Notes: generated from the letters alone by a model not told the origin. Counted from the first letter of the stretch, positions 1 to 9,770 are shown. The stretch: 64,000 nt of DNA from Hemicordylus capensis (GCF_027244095.1 NC_069657.1:6334001-6398000), one strand, 5' to 3'. Numbers and translations: made by a program.

Positions 1-869
1 CGAGGGAGAATAAACTGAAGCCGAATCGAGATAAGATAGAGGTACTTATTGTGCGGGGTCCGAACTCCAGAGACGATCTTGATCTACCTGTTCTAGATGG
101 GGTCACACTTCCCCAAAAGGAACAGGTTTGCAGTCTGGGAGTACTTCTGGATCCACACCTCTCCTTGATTTCTTAGGCTGAGGCGGTGGTCAGAGGTGCT
201 TTCTATCAGCTTCGGCTGATACGCCAGCTGCGCCCGTTTCTCACGATCAATGACCTCAAAACAGTGGTACATTTGTTGGTAACCTCCAGACTGGACTTCT
301 GTAATGTGCTCTACGTGGGGCTGTCTTTATATGCAGTCCAGAAACTCCAGTTGGTTCAGAATGCAGCAGCCAGGTTGGTCTCTGGGTCATCTCGGAGAGA
401 CCACATTACTCCTCTGCTGATGGAACTTCACTGGCTGCCAGTAGGTTCCCAGACAAAATACAAAGTGCTAGTTATAACTTACAAAGCCCTAAACGGCTTA
501 GGCCCTGGGTACCTAAGAGAGCGTCTTCTTTGTTATGAGCCCCACCACCCATTGAGGTCATCTGAGGAGGTCCGTCTCCAATTACCGCCAACTCGTTTGG
601 TGGCTACACAGAGATGGGCCTTCTCAGTCGCTGCCCTGAGATTGTGGAATGCGCTCTCTGCTGAGATACAATCCTCCCCATCTCTGGCTATTTTCAAAAA
701 ACACCTGAAAACCCATCTTTTCACCGAAGCTTTCCCAGCTTTTTAAAACTGTCTGTTTTTAATTTTATGGCTGTTTTTAAATTGTTGCATTGTTTTAACT
801 TTTATATGTGTATTAATTGTTTTTATGTTAACCGCCCAGAGACTAAAGTTTGGGCAGTATAGAAGTTTA

Positions 870-870
<1 letters not shown>
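1..870 (+). mobile_element. L2-type LINE, 3' end (reverse-transcriptase C-terminal part and tail)
   Basis: The frame opens at the window edge and encodes the end of a non-LTR reverse transcriptase, with the motifs KLKPNRDKIEVLIV, TSRLDFCNVLYVGL, LQLVQNAAARLV, HWLPV and YKALNGLGPGYLRERL. These are typical of the L2 clade (Jockey group) in fish and reptiles. One stop (TAG at 174-176) interrupts the frame, and the longest open part is 186-746. The A/T-rich 3' region ends in an inverted-pair tail (ACCGCCCAGAG...GGGCAGTATAGA) followed by a TAGA repeat. It lies in the PTGDR first intron, opposite to the gene. Clade assignment is from memory of L2 proteins; a related Jockey-group clade is the alternative. 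Confidence 0.8.

Positions 871-901
<31 letters not shown>
871..901. repeat. (TAGA)n microsatellite
   Basis: About eight units of TAGA directly follow the L2 3' tail and probably grew from it. Confidence 0.95.
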
Positions 902-1624
902 TCCCAGTTGCTGTACACTCGTGCACTGCTTGAGCATCGGTCAGGCCATTGTTGAAAATACAATACTGGTCTGACCCAGTAATGGTGTTCCTATGTAACA
1001 TGCTGGGCGGTTTCGCTGCCCTGGTGCCCAGACACCAAACTCAGCCTGAAATCACTTCTTCTTCTGCACGCAGGGCGTAGGTTTTCAAAAAGTGCCTTGC
1101 TAACTTCTAAAAGCTGACGCTGTTGCCTAGGAATCTGAAACATTTCCCCGATTGTTTGCATGGCTCTGGGTGTAAGTAACCAAAGCAATTCCTGAAATGT
1201 ATCCGCACCGCTATCAACAGTGATGAATTATTCCGAGAATTAATCAGTTCACAGCTTTCAGCTTCTAAGGACTAGGCAGCAGGCAAACCAACCACTAATT
1301 TGGAGATGTGTCACCTTTGCTTCTAACAAAAACCTGTACCCTGAGGGTCGAGCAGCTTAAGGAAGACTGCCAGGTCAGCTGCCGACTTTTCCTGGGGAGG
1401 CTCTGCCTCCTACCTCCGAGCACCACCAAGAGTTGTGGTTCTGCTTTTGTGCTATCTATCCTCAGGGGGCGAGATGTGCTATTCTTCTGTTAACCAACTG
1501 AACGGTAGCCTTTCGTTACCGGCTGTAGAAGGGGGCAAGGGGAAAGATAGCTGTCCTGTGATGCAGAATGAAGCCACCACTTTGATGTACAAGGCACGGG
1601 GCGAAACCTGTGGGTGAGCGAGAA
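902..1624. other. intronic stretch, nothing recognised
   Basis: PTGDR intron side. It holds short open frames only; no protein motif, RNA or repeat boundary is recognised. Confidence 0.5.
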
Positions 1625-2118
1625 GGAGAGCTGGTCTAGCAGGGGCGAGCAGGGATGGTCCACTTTGCTAAGCAGGGACTGCTTGGGTTTACACGTGGAG
1701 GGGTGACTACATGGGAGCGCTGTCTGGGGTAAGATATTCCCCTCCGGTTATGGGGTTGTAGCTCAGAGGGAGAGTATCTGCTCTGCATGCAGAAGGCCCC
1801 GGGGTCAATCCCTGGCAGCATCTCCAGATAGACCTGGGAGAGACTCCTGCCTGAAACCTTGGAGAAGCCGCTGCCAGTCAGGGTAGTAGACTATACTGAG
1901 CTAGATGGACTAGCTCAGGGGAGCACCGGCAGGAGAGAGGGCAGGCACACACCTCTTGCCTCCTGTGGGCTCCCCAGAGGCATCTGGTAGGCCACTGCGT
2001 GAAACAGGATGCTGGACTAGAGGGGCATTCTTGTGCCCTGATCCAGCAGGGCTGTTCTTATAGCTACAACTCCCATAAGGGTCTGATTCAGCAGAAGGCA
2101 GCTTCCTATATTCCTATG
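1625..2118 (+). mobile_element. 5S/tRNA composite SINE, old copy with a CR1 tail inside
   Basis: The order is a 5S-like part (GCTAAGCAGGGA at about 1668), then the best-preserved tRNA(Ala)-like part of the window at about 1751-1820, with box A TAGCTCAGAGGGAGA and box B GGGTCAATCCC, then the body (CTTGGAGAAGCCGCTGCCAG) and the start of the tail. A CR1 3' tail fragment interrupts it at about 1915-2065 (GGATGCTGGACTAG, TGATCCAGCAGGGCTGTTC), after which the SINE tail resumes (GGCAGCTTCCTAT). Edges of the CR1 fragment are approximate. Confidence 0.8.
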
Positions 2119-2635
2119 ATAAGCAAGATGAGGTTTTTCTGGAAACATTTGAACTGAAAAACCTTATGGTGGGTAGGAATCTGGAAAAATTCCCCATGCA
2201 ATTTTTTTTTAACGCTTGTTTGCATAAATCTGCACAATATTTTTCTCAGAAAATGATACAATGCAAATTTTCCTGACACCTTAAATAGATTGTGATCCAA
2301 TCTGGCATGTTATTTGAGCTATATGTATAGTTTTTTTAAAAAAAAATCCATCATATCACCCTCCTCTTACAAGTCAATAAAATACACACTTACACTTTCC
2401 CTAGAGATAATCACCTGGAAAACTTTAATTATGACTTTGAAATTGCCACGCTTGCTTGCTCTGCATTGCACTGGCATTCATTCATGAGGCCCATTCACAT
2501 GTTATGTTCAATACTCATACGAGCGTACAGCGTACACAGGTACAGACCTGTACTGTCATTCACACAAATTCACATACAAGTGTACAAATATTTGTACACT
2601 TGTACAGCTTAATATCTGAATTCGGCTATTGTTAG

Positions 2636-2834
2636 CAGTGTTCCTTCTAAGGCATGCGCATGTATGCAAGCACACAAGTTTTTTAAATGTCTGCTCAGTT
2701 AATTTTAGATCCCACCCAGGTTGGAAGGCCCCATCCTGAATGCACATGCACACACACTTTAGTCATGTTCTGATGCTGTCACCCAGAACAAAACTCATTC
2801 TGCGCACAGATGAAAAAAATTAGAGGGAACACTG
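2636..2834. mobile_element. non-autonomous hAT element (CAGTGTTCC ends)
   Basis: Terminal inverted repeats CAGTGTTCCTTCTAA and TTAGAGGGAACACTG bound a 199-bp element. An 8-bp near-perfect target duplication flanks it (ATTGTTAG at 2628-2635, ATTGTTAC at 2835-2842). The 8-bp duplication and CAG...CTG ends are hAT hallmarks. Confidence 0.88.
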
Positions 2835-2842
2835 ATTGTTAC

Positions 2843-3919
2843 TAATGCAAATTATGAAACAATGCATTTTAGAAATGCAATTTTTCCCCATGGAAAAGTA
2901 AAGTATGGGGAATTTTTCCACGGAAAACTTTCAGCCCCACATCTCTGGTGGTAAGCCAGGATAGCACCCTGTGTGACTACAGCCACAATGGTTCCAAGAT
3001 TTGCAGGTAAACAACTCTGTCCTCCTGGAGAAACAGGAGCTAGATGCAGGGAGCACGTCAAATTATCCATCACCCTTGGTCACTGCTGCAGTGGGGTATG
3101 GGAATAATGCCAGCACACTGTGCAGGAAAGACAAACCAGTGCCGATGGAAAGTCACTTTTTCCAAGAAGCTTCTGGCACAGTTTTCAGGTCCTACTGTAA
3201 AAAAGTACATGTAGCTGAAATATACTCTTGAATGTATGAAGCTGTCATAGACTGAGTCAGACTGCTGGTCCGCTTAGCCGAGTGTTGTCTACACTGACTG
3301 GCAGCAGGCATTCCAGGCTTTCAGGCAAAAAAGGGTCTTTCCCCAGATAGCAACCTGGCACCGACTATGTGCAAAGCTACAGCCTCATTCGGTCAGTCCC
3401 TGTTTCCTACTCCCCCCCACTTCCCTCTGTTGCCTTCCTTGAATAAAGTTTTAGACTGTAATCTCCTTGGAACAGAGACCTGTTCCCTTGTACATTGGAA
3501 AGTGCCATGCACCAAATGAATAAATGAATGAACTGGCTGTAAACAGTTAGACAGCCTAATTTTGTGCAAAACTGAGCACACCGCTGTACTTCAAAACACT
3601 GCTATTTAAAATGTCACTTTATAATTTGGTTGTAAATTGCACATTGCATTCTTCTGTATCTGATAAAGTTGACTTTAGTGCACAAAAGCTTCTGCTGCAT
3701 TAGTCTTAAGGTCTTTGCTGTTTGAAGCGACTGCAGACTGGCATAGCTACCTCTCTGGATCTTGAAGGACAAGCACTTTTAAATAAACACTAAGCTTTTA
3801 TATTGTTCCCTTAAAATGTAACAGCAAGACTTAAGTGCCAACTTGCCAAAGTCAATCTTGCAGTAAAGTCTACACACGAGACCAGCCCACAAAAGTGTAC
3901 ATGACCCTTCCTAGTCACC
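2843..3919. other. mostly unassigned intronic DNA with a degenerate SINE tail
   Basis: At about 3238-3352 there is a degraded minus-strand copy of the composite-SINE tail and body (ACTGAGTCAGACTGCTGGTC, TTGTCTACACTGACTGGCAG). The rest shows no recognised feature. No PTGDR exon 2 (TM7 with an NPWVY-like DPW motif) was found here. Confidence 0.5.
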
Positions 3920-4090
3920 TAATGGCACAGCGGGGAAGTAACTTGCCTAGGGAGCAAGAGGATGCTGGTTCAGGAAGGTGCTGAAAGGCATCATCTCACA
4001 CTGTGCGGGAGATGGCCATCGTAAACCCCTCCTGTATTCTACCAAAGACAACCACAGGGCTCTGTGACTCGACGGCACAACTTTACTTTA
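3920..4090 (+). mobile_element. Sauria-type SINE, internally deleted
   Basis: A tRNA-like head (AATGGCACAGCGGGGAAG) is followed by the core GCTGAAAGGCATCATCTCA and the tail ACAACCACAGGGCTCTGTG...CTCGACGGCACAAC. The last part resembles a Bov-B LINE 3' end, as is known for Sauria/Squam SINEs. The segment around GTATGTTTCCCAGACTA, seen in the copy at 46148-46396, is missing. Confidence 0.8.
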
Positions 4091-4140
4091 GTCACACACA
4101 CCTAGGATAGTGACTTGCAGCAGATAACTGGTGGATGGCT

Positions 4141-4205
4141 GGAAAACCGCCCTGAGCCATTTTTGGAAGGGCGGTATAAAAATCAAATCAAATCAAATCA
4201 AATCA
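4141..4205 (+). mobile_element. L2-type tail fragment with (ATCAA)n
   Basis: The characteristic hairpin-like tail ACCGCCCTGAGCCATTTTTG...GGGCGGTATAAAA is followed by repeated ATCAA. The same tail ends the longer L2 copies in this window. Confidence 0.8.
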
Positions 4206-4373
4206 GAGGGGAAAGCACCGGCATCTTTCACAAAAGCATCACTACTTGATTTCCTAGAGGAGATTCTTATTCATCATAGGCAATTCTTATTCTCATTCCA
4301 GGGTATTTAAAAGCCTGGACTAAGGTTTGTCAAATATTCCTAAATCTCTGACATTCAACAGCACCCATTATGG

Positions 4374-4504
4374 CAGAGGATCTCAAGCTTGGTTCCCCAG
4401 GTATTGTGGGACTACAGCTCCTATCGTCCCCAGCCACAATGGTGGCTGGGATGATGGCAGTTGTGGTCTTACATCTGGGGAGAACCCAAGTTTGAGAACC
4501 TCTG
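4374..4504. mobile_element. hAT MITE with near-perfect target duplication
   Basis: A 131-bp palindromic element begins CAGAGGATCTCAAGCTTGG and ends AAGTTTGAGAACCTCTG. Target duplication is CATTATGG (4366-4373) / CACTATGG (4505-4512). It belongs to the family at 30218 and 48943, whose arms contain ACTACAACTCCCAT-like sequence. Confidence 0.88.
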
Positions 4505-4580
4505 CACTATGGGGAACAGTGTAAAAAGCCAGGCCGCTTGGAAAACACGGATAATTTATTGGGCTATTAATAACATTGGG

Positions 4581-4624
<44 letters not shown>
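4581..4624. repeat. (TAA)n microsatellite
   Basis: About 14 TAA units abut the 5' side of the R4 fragment. A second short TAA run follows its 3' side at about 4748-4760. Confidence 0.95.
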
Positions 4625-4625
<1 letters not shown>

Positions 4626-4747
4626 TTCTGCGACAATATCTATAACAACTGACAATAAAATTCAGCCATCCCAGGTCCTTGGGAAGGACTTGATGTCTGG
4701 ATAAAACAAACCAGTCAATAACACCTGTCTGACTGTGTAAACAAGAA
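4625..4747 (+). mobile_element. R4-clade LINE, 3' end only
   Basis: About 120 bp identical in plan to the 3' end of the longer R4 copy at 15393-16085. It starts within the last codons (ATTCTGCGACAATATC, encoding an ILRRYL-like end) and continues through TTCAGCCATCCCAGGTCC and GTCTGGATAAAACAAACC. It is heavily 5'-truncated, as is common for LINEs, and sits inside a TAA repeat. Confidence 0.75.
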
Positions 4748-4778
4748 GTAATAATAATAAAAATAGAAAGAGTTCAGT

Positions 4779-4812
4779 GAAGAAGAAGAAGAAGAAAACG
4801 AAGAAGAAGAAA
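4779..4812. repeat. (GAA)n microsatellite
   Basis: About ten GAA units with one interruption, in the PTGDR first intron. Confidence 0.9.
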
Positions 4813-5361
4813 GTTCGGTGTGAAGCCACCGGCCTCGTTTGACTCTGGGGAACATCAGACTGGCCAAAAGCTGCCTCTGCTTGGGCTCGATCTCCGCTCC
4901 CCGCCTCTTTCCTCGTCCCTGTATCTTCTGCCACCTTCGCTTCATCGCTTGCAAAGAGTGAGGAAGGGCGCGCAGAGAATCGCCTCGGTAGCAGGACGGG
5001 GAAGAAGGCTAGGAAGGCAGGGCTGTCCTTAGAGGGCCCAGGTGGGGTACGGGACCGGGACAAATCAGCCAGTGTGGGGCTCCCTCCCTTCCAGTTATTT
5101 CTAATGGGGTTAAAAGAGTGGGGCCTGGACGGTCGCCCTGCTTGCCAGGCCCTAAGGCCAGCCCTGAAGGGAGGCGCTGGAGTGGAGGGAGCTCCGCACG
5201 TGGACAGGGAGGTGTGCGGGCCGGCAGGAGAGCGCGAGGGCGCACAGAGAGAGCGCACACGGACCCGCCCAGACGGCTGGGGCTTCCCCGGGCGCGCGCG
5301 CGGCCTGGAAGAACCAGCTCTTCCCCGCCACCCCTCCCCACCGTCCGGCGGCTTTGCTGCT

Positions 5362-5367
5362 ACTCAC
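5362..5367 (-). other. PTGDR exon 1 splice donor (GTGAGT)
   Basis: Read on the minus strand, the coding sequence ends ...CCCTTGATC and is followed by GTGAGT. The exon stops in phase 0 after codon 299, at the end of TM6, the conserved intron position of prostanoid receptors. Confidence 0.9.
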
Positions 5368-6264
5368 GATCAAGGGCAGGGAGCAGACGGTGAAGAGGAC
5401 GGTCATGAGGGCCAGCAAGACCAGCTGGCCCAGCTCCTCCAAACGGCCGGCGCAAGGCATCCCGGCCGGCGCGTCCTCCGCCCCAGCCGCCAGCGGGTTC
5501 CGGAGAGGGGGCTGGCGCCGGCGCGCCATGCCGTAGAGGCTCCGCATGCTGCCCAGGTTGCAGAGGCCGATGACCAGCACCAGCGCGCCCAGCAGGCTGG
5601 CGTAGAGCACCGCGTAGGCCCGCCCGCCGCCGCCGCCGCCGGCCATGCGGATGAAGCACCACGTGCCCGGGCAGTACTGGACGGTGGCGCCGAAGCCCAG
5701 CAGCGGCAGGGCGCAGAAGAGGGCGCACAGGGCGGCCGCCGCGCCGGTCAGGAGGGCGCCCAGGCGCCGGCTGGTGTGGCGCTCGTAGAAGTACGGGTGG
5801 CCCAGCGACAGCCAGCACTCCAGCGCCATGGCCAGCAGCAGCACGGTGGGCGCCAGGCCGAAGAAGGCCATCAGGAAGGCGAAGAGCTGGCACAGCCTGC
5901 CGGGCTCGCCTTCTGCTCCGCCCGCCGCGACCGCCCCGACGGCTTCTGCCGCTCTCGCGGCCGGAGGCGGCCACAGCTGGCTGAGGCTGCGGTTGTGCGC
6001 GTAGGCGGCCAGCACGATGGGGCTCAGCAGGCACTTGCCCAGCAGGTCCGTGGTGGCCAAGGCGCTCGCCAGCAGGTAGAAGGCGGACACTCGCGGGCGC
6101 CGCCCGCCGCGCTGCAGCCGGGCGCGCAGGTGGTGCTTCCAGAGGAAGCCCAGCGCCAGGACGTTGCCCACCAGCCCCGTCGAGAAGAGCAGCGAGCCGG
6201 GCAGCGCCGACTGGCCGCCCTCCAGGCTCTGGCTGCTGCGGCACCGGTAGGCGAAACCGTCCAT
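5368..6264 (-). CDS. PTGDR: prostaglandin D2 receptor (DP1), coding exon 1
   Basis: A class A G-protein-coupled receptor of the prostanoid group, at the cell surface, that binds PGD2 and in known orthologues couples to Gs and raises cAMP. The exon encodes 299 residues: N-terminus MDGFAYRC, TM1 at about 21-42 (LLFSTGLVGNVLALG), TM2 at about 60-82 with D73 in TTDLLGKCLLSP, an NRS glycosylation site at 91, C125 opening TM3, ECW (149-151) in place of the usual DRY, the second-loop prostanoid signature QYCPGTWCF (196-204), and TM6 ending SLPLI. C125 and C198 should form the loop disulfide. The motifs LLFSTGL, LLGKCLLSP, ALECWLSLGHP and LALMTVLFT match DP1 rather than IP, EP2 or EP4. Odd points are an Ala/Gly-rich insertion of roughly 20 residues before C125, a six-glycine run (209-214), and no N-terminal glycosylation site. 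Exon 2 (TM7 and tail) is not in the window. The ATG at 6262-6264 is chosen because it aligns with the known DP1 start; the open frame upstream of it is GC-island read-through. Confidence 0.94.
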
Positions 6265-6749
6265 GGGCGAGGGAGCGGAGCCGGGCGGCCGCCGAGCGCC
6301 TCCAAGGAACGCGCGGGCGGACTCACTGAGCGCGGCTGCGGGGCGGGGAGCCGGGGCTCGGGGCGGGGGTGGCGCGGCGACGGATGGAGAAGACCTGCCT
6401 ATGAAGGGTGGGTGGACGGGCACTCGACACCCGTGGACGGGGCGGGAGAGGCGCGGCGCGAGGGAAGGAAGGAGGGGCGGGAGGAGGCCGCTGGCTGGGC
6501 GAGAGGAGGGACGCCAGCCAACCCTTCGTGCGGCCGGGTGGGGGGGAGAAGCAGGGCCCCCCCGCCTTGTCCCCACGGAGACCGAGGCAGGCAGGGGCCC
6601 AGCCTGTCGGGGGAAGGAGGGCCCGGCAGTAGCTGGGGGCTACGGAGTGGGGGGGGGGGGCACCGAGAGGCGCCACCGGGGCTTAAGGTCGCCCGGAGCA
6701 TCCAGCGCCCCAAAAGTCCCCCAGCTGGGTGGGGCTGGGCGAGCTAGGA

Positions 6750-8082
6750 AGGTCAGAGCCCTAGACTGGAACGGCCAATAGTACTAACGCAAAACCCCCC
6801 AAAGGCCAGCAGCCCCAGTGGTCTCAAATGCGCCTCCACAAATAGCTCAGATACTACACAGGGTTAGTTTTGAAAGTTAACGATTGTGTCTCTCCTGACA
6901 CAGACACAACAGGGCAATCAATCTCTCTGTTCACCCTGGAGCAGAAATGGAGACACTTCCTGCAGACATTCGCTGGGCCCATTTCAAGCAAAGGCTCTTC
7001 ACCGCCGGCGGCTTGCTTGAGCCAGGGCTGTTACACTTTGGGTCCCTGATGCTCTTGGACTACAACTCCCATCACCCCCTGCCAGCGTGGCCAGAGGGTC
7101 GTAGAGCAGGGCAGTTGCAAACAGGATCCAGGGGCTGGCTCTCTCAGGGTGGGGGGAATCTCCTTTTCTTATAGGGACAGTCAAGAAGCAAACTCCGAAG
7201 GTGCAGGAGGGTAAGGCGAGGGCTGCACCCTTTACAGCCTCATTGGGGTGGGGGCTTCTCAGGGTCAGGGAACATGGGGAGGGACAGATCCGAGTGCTAG
7301 ACCAGGGTTTAAGTCAAGGGGAAATTGCTTCTCGTCATTCTTGGTCTCCCAGTTGCACCCTCCTCCTTAAGCCAGGTCATGTCGCATCACCCAATGCCCT
7401 CCCCCCCGCCCCATGTCAATACCATTTTGAAACTGGAGTGAAGTCAAGAAAATACCCCTGAGCATGTGCAGAGCGCCTTTGCATTTCCACCAGGCCACTG
7501 CAGCTTGTTCCTACCTGGACGGAATTAAGAAGCAGGGCTTTCTTCCAGGGCAGATGGCAGAGGAGACTCCCTCCCTCCCTCCCTCTCTTGCCAACACCTA
7601 CCTGAACTGTGCGTGCTGAGACTACAGCTCCCAAATATTTTTGAACCCTTTAAGGTTTATAGTGGATGGCAGTCCTCCCTTCCTGACAGAGGAACACCAG
7701 CAGAGTGCCGCTGGTCAGTGCATCCATCCAGTCCAGCATCTTGCTTCCAACAGTGGACAGCCAGAAACTCCTGGGAAACCCACAAGCAGGGGACGGCCTT
7801 CCTTGTCCGCTCGTGCGACTGAGGCAGAGTTCTGGAGGTCAGGGCAAGCCTGGCCGGATGGGCTGCAGCCCCACAGCTGAGCAGCATGGCTGGAGGTTCG
7901 TTTCTCCGCCTCTCCACGCCCGGGAGAGGCTCTTTGGCAAGGGCTGTTGCTCTGCTGCTGGAGGAAGGCGGTGCCCTCTTGCTTTGCCTGGTGACAGGAG
8001 AGACAATAATATTTGCCTTTTAGGCATCAGTTGCTTTGTTTTCTCAGAAGGGTTCGGAGCTGAGATGGGAAGCGATAGTGTT
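6750..8082. other. PTGDR upstream intergenic DNA
   Basis: A half-element of the hAT MITE family lies at about 7022-7098 (GGACTACAACTCCCATCA), and a degraded CR1 tail on the minus strand at about 7715-7790 (CAGTCCAGCATCTTG). The rest is unassigned, moderately GC-rich DNA without a supportable gene. Confidence 0.5.
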
Positions 8083-8660
8083 AACCCCTGCGACCTGGGC
8101 AAAGAGGCACCTTTTTAACGTGGTGATTCTCTTGATGGAGCAGGGTCTCCCAGTTGCAACTGGCCCTATCCACCCCCAGCACAGCATCCCTCCAGTGGCT
8201 GCTGTTGGCGTCTACCGTACATTAGGAGAGGAGAGAGCTGGTCTTGTGGTAGCAAGCATGACTTGTCCCCTTTGCTAAGCAGGGTCCGCCCTGGTTGCAT
8301 ATGAATATCTTGCACTGCAAGATATTCCCCTCCGGGGATGGGGCCACCGCTCTGGGAAGAACATAGAAGGTTCCAAGTTCCCTCCCTGGCAGCATCTCCC
8401 AGAAAGGGCTGAGAGAGATTCCTGCCTGCAACCTTGGAGAAGCCGCTGCCAGTCTGTGAAGACAATACTGAGTTAGAGATAGACCAATGGTCTGACTCGG
8501 TATATGGCAGTTTCCTATGTTCCTATTTCTTTTTAGATTGTGAGCCCTTCAGGGACAGGAATCCATTCCATTTTATTTATTTATTATTTCTCTATGTAAA
8601 CCGCTTGGGAAACGTTCGTTGAAACACGGTCTATAACTATTTGTTGTGGTGGTGGTGTGT
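8083..8660 (+). repeat. recurrent unit with L2-like tail, split by a SINE
   Basis: This about 300-bp unit recurs in the window. Its head is GGGCAAAGAGGCACC...CTGGCCCTATCCACCCCCAG, and its tail is TTTTTAGATTGTGAGCCCTT...TGTAAACCGC, similar to an L2 3' end. Here the composite SINE at 8226-8527 splits head (8083-8222) from tail (8528-8660). It may be a SINE using L2 machinery or an L2 3' untranslated region; I cannot tell which. Confidence 0.6.
8226..8527 (+). mobile_element. 5S/tRNA composite SINE
   Basis: The 5S-like head carries TTTGCTAAGCAGGGTCC and CCTGGTTGCATATGAAT. The middle GGGATGGGGCCACCGCTCTG...GTTCCAAGTTCCC is a decayed tRNA-like part. The body is CTTGGAGAAGCCGCTGCCAG, and the tail GGTCTGACTCGGTATATGGC ends in TTCCTATGTTCCTAT. 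It has lost part of the box C region (GATGGGAGAC). Confidence 0.88.
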
Positions 8661-8703
8661 AAGCAGACATTCGCAGCCACAACCTTTTGGGTCCTTCTAA
8701 CCT

Positions 8704-8780
8704 AGGGCTGAGCAAACCTGGCCCTCCAGGTGCTGCTGAACTACAACTCCCATAATCCCCAGCCACAATTTATTATGGTG
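8704..8780. mobile_element. half of a hAT MITE
   Basis: One arm only (GGGCTGAGCAAACCTGGCC ... CTACAACTCCCATAATCCCC). No matching second arm or target duplication is visible. Confidence 0.5.
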
Positions 8781-8803
8781 GGAGAACTAGAGGAATTTAT
8801 CAT

Positions 8804-9112
8804 GGAGGAGAGCTGGTCTTGTGGTAGCAAGCACGACTTGTCCCCTTAGCTAAGCAGGGTCCGCTCTGGTTGCACATGAATGGGAGATGTCTTGATGTGT
8901 GAGCACTGCAAGATATTCCCCTTAGTAGGGGATGGAGCTGCTCTGGGAAGAGCAAAAGGTTCCAAGTTCCCTCCCTGGCAGCATCTCCAAGTTAAGGCTG
9001 AGAGAGATTCCTGCCTGCAACCTTGGAGAAGCCTCTGCCAGTCTGTGTAGACAATACTGAGCTAGCTGGACCAAGGGTCGGACTCAGTATATGGCAACTT
9101 CCTAGGTTCCTA
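8804..9112 (+). mobile_element. 5S/tRNA composite SINE, well preserved
   Basis: The head begins GGAGAGCTGGTCTTGTGG. The 5S-like promoter part reads TAGCTAAGCAGGGTCCG and TGAATGGGAGA. The tRNA-like middle, the body and the CR1-like tail (GAGCTAGCTGGACCAAGG ... GGCAACTTCCTAGGTTCC) follow in order. This is one of the near-complete reference copies. Confidence 0.9.
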
Positions 9113-9364
9113 TCCCCAGCCCTACTCTAACCACAGTGGAAAGCTTAGGTGAATCTAGGCCCTTTCGGCTAGGTACAGAAGAAGCTGCTTTATCCTGTGT
9201 CCGTCCATCTGGGCTGAGTGTGTTGCAGCCCAAGCAGGGATGTAAGAAGCCCTGTAGAGGCTTCATCTACCTGACGACTGGCCAGCCTGCGGACAGCACA
9301 GCTCTCCGGTGAGTGAGTAGTGACCTTTGGTGCCCGCTGGCTTCTCAGGAGGAGCCGCTAGCTG

Positions 9365-9503
9365 CAGGCCTGCTCAACTTAGGCCCCCCAGCTGTTTTTG
9401 GACTGCAACTCCCATAATCCCCAGCCACAGTGGCTAATAGGCAGGGATCCTGGGTGGTGTAGTAGGCCAACATCTTCAGAAGGGCCAAAGCTGAGCAGCC
9501 CTG
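9365..9503. mobile_element. hAT MITE
   Basis: The ends CAGGCCTGCTCAACTTAGGC and GCCAAAGCTGAGCAGCCCTG form terminal inverted repeats. A GCTAGC-containing octamer lies on both sides and is a likely target duplication, though offset by one base from the ideal position. Confidence 0.75.
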
Positions 9504-9770
9504 CGCTAGCAGGACCCGCTGCCATTTAATGGCAGGCTTTTGCATCACCAGGCGGGGGGGCTGATTGGCTGTGGTCACAAGAGCCGCCGGGGAAATGTGG
9601 GCCAATGGTGGGAGACTGAGGAAGTGGCTGGCCCCAAATCACAGGGAGATTAGTGGAGTGGTGGTGGGGCCTTGCAGTGGTGGCCATTGGGCCGACTGGT
9701 AAGTGGGCCTTGGCTGTCTCTGGGGGCAGGTGGCTCATTCCCAATGAATACGCCCAACACCCACACAAAT

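Larger units (their letters stand above)
4950..6680. promoter_or_regulatory. CpG-rich island over PTGDR exon 1 and promoter
   Basis: The stretch is strongly GC-rich with abundant CG dinucleotides, unlike the AT-richer flanks, and covers the exon, its donor side and about 400 bp upstream. GC boxes (GGGCGGGG type) lie at 6341-6348, 6361-6369 and 6439-6446, which is 75-180 bp upstream of the PTGDR start codon on the minus strand. No convincing TATA box was seen. A TATA-less CpG promoter is inferred; the transcription start cannot be placed by eye. Confidence 0.7.

Noticed and set aside
1743-1822. Possible tRNA-Ala gene
   Set aside because: Box A and box B are good, but it continues into SINE body and tail and is preceded by the 5S-like SINE head; the acceptor stem is not complementary enough.
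4383-4655. Poly-Tyr / poly-Ile frames
   Set aside because: Translation of the TAA microsatellite and the adjacent MITE.
1-5367. PTGDR exon 2
   Set aside because: No minus-strand segment with TM7 (a DPWxF/Y-type motif) after an acceptor site was found; it is probably beyond the window start.
5152-6576. Longer minus-strand frame extending PTGDR at both ends (474 codons)
   Set aside because: Upstream of 6264 it is promoter GC read-through without family similarity. Below 5368 it runs past a consensus GTGAGT donor into the intron, at the conserved prostanoid-receptor intron site.
5074-6747. 557-codon plus-strand open frame over the PTGDR island
   Set aside because: Antisense shadow of PTGDR exon 1 in CpG-rich DNA, with Arg/Gly/Ala-rich composition and no domain.
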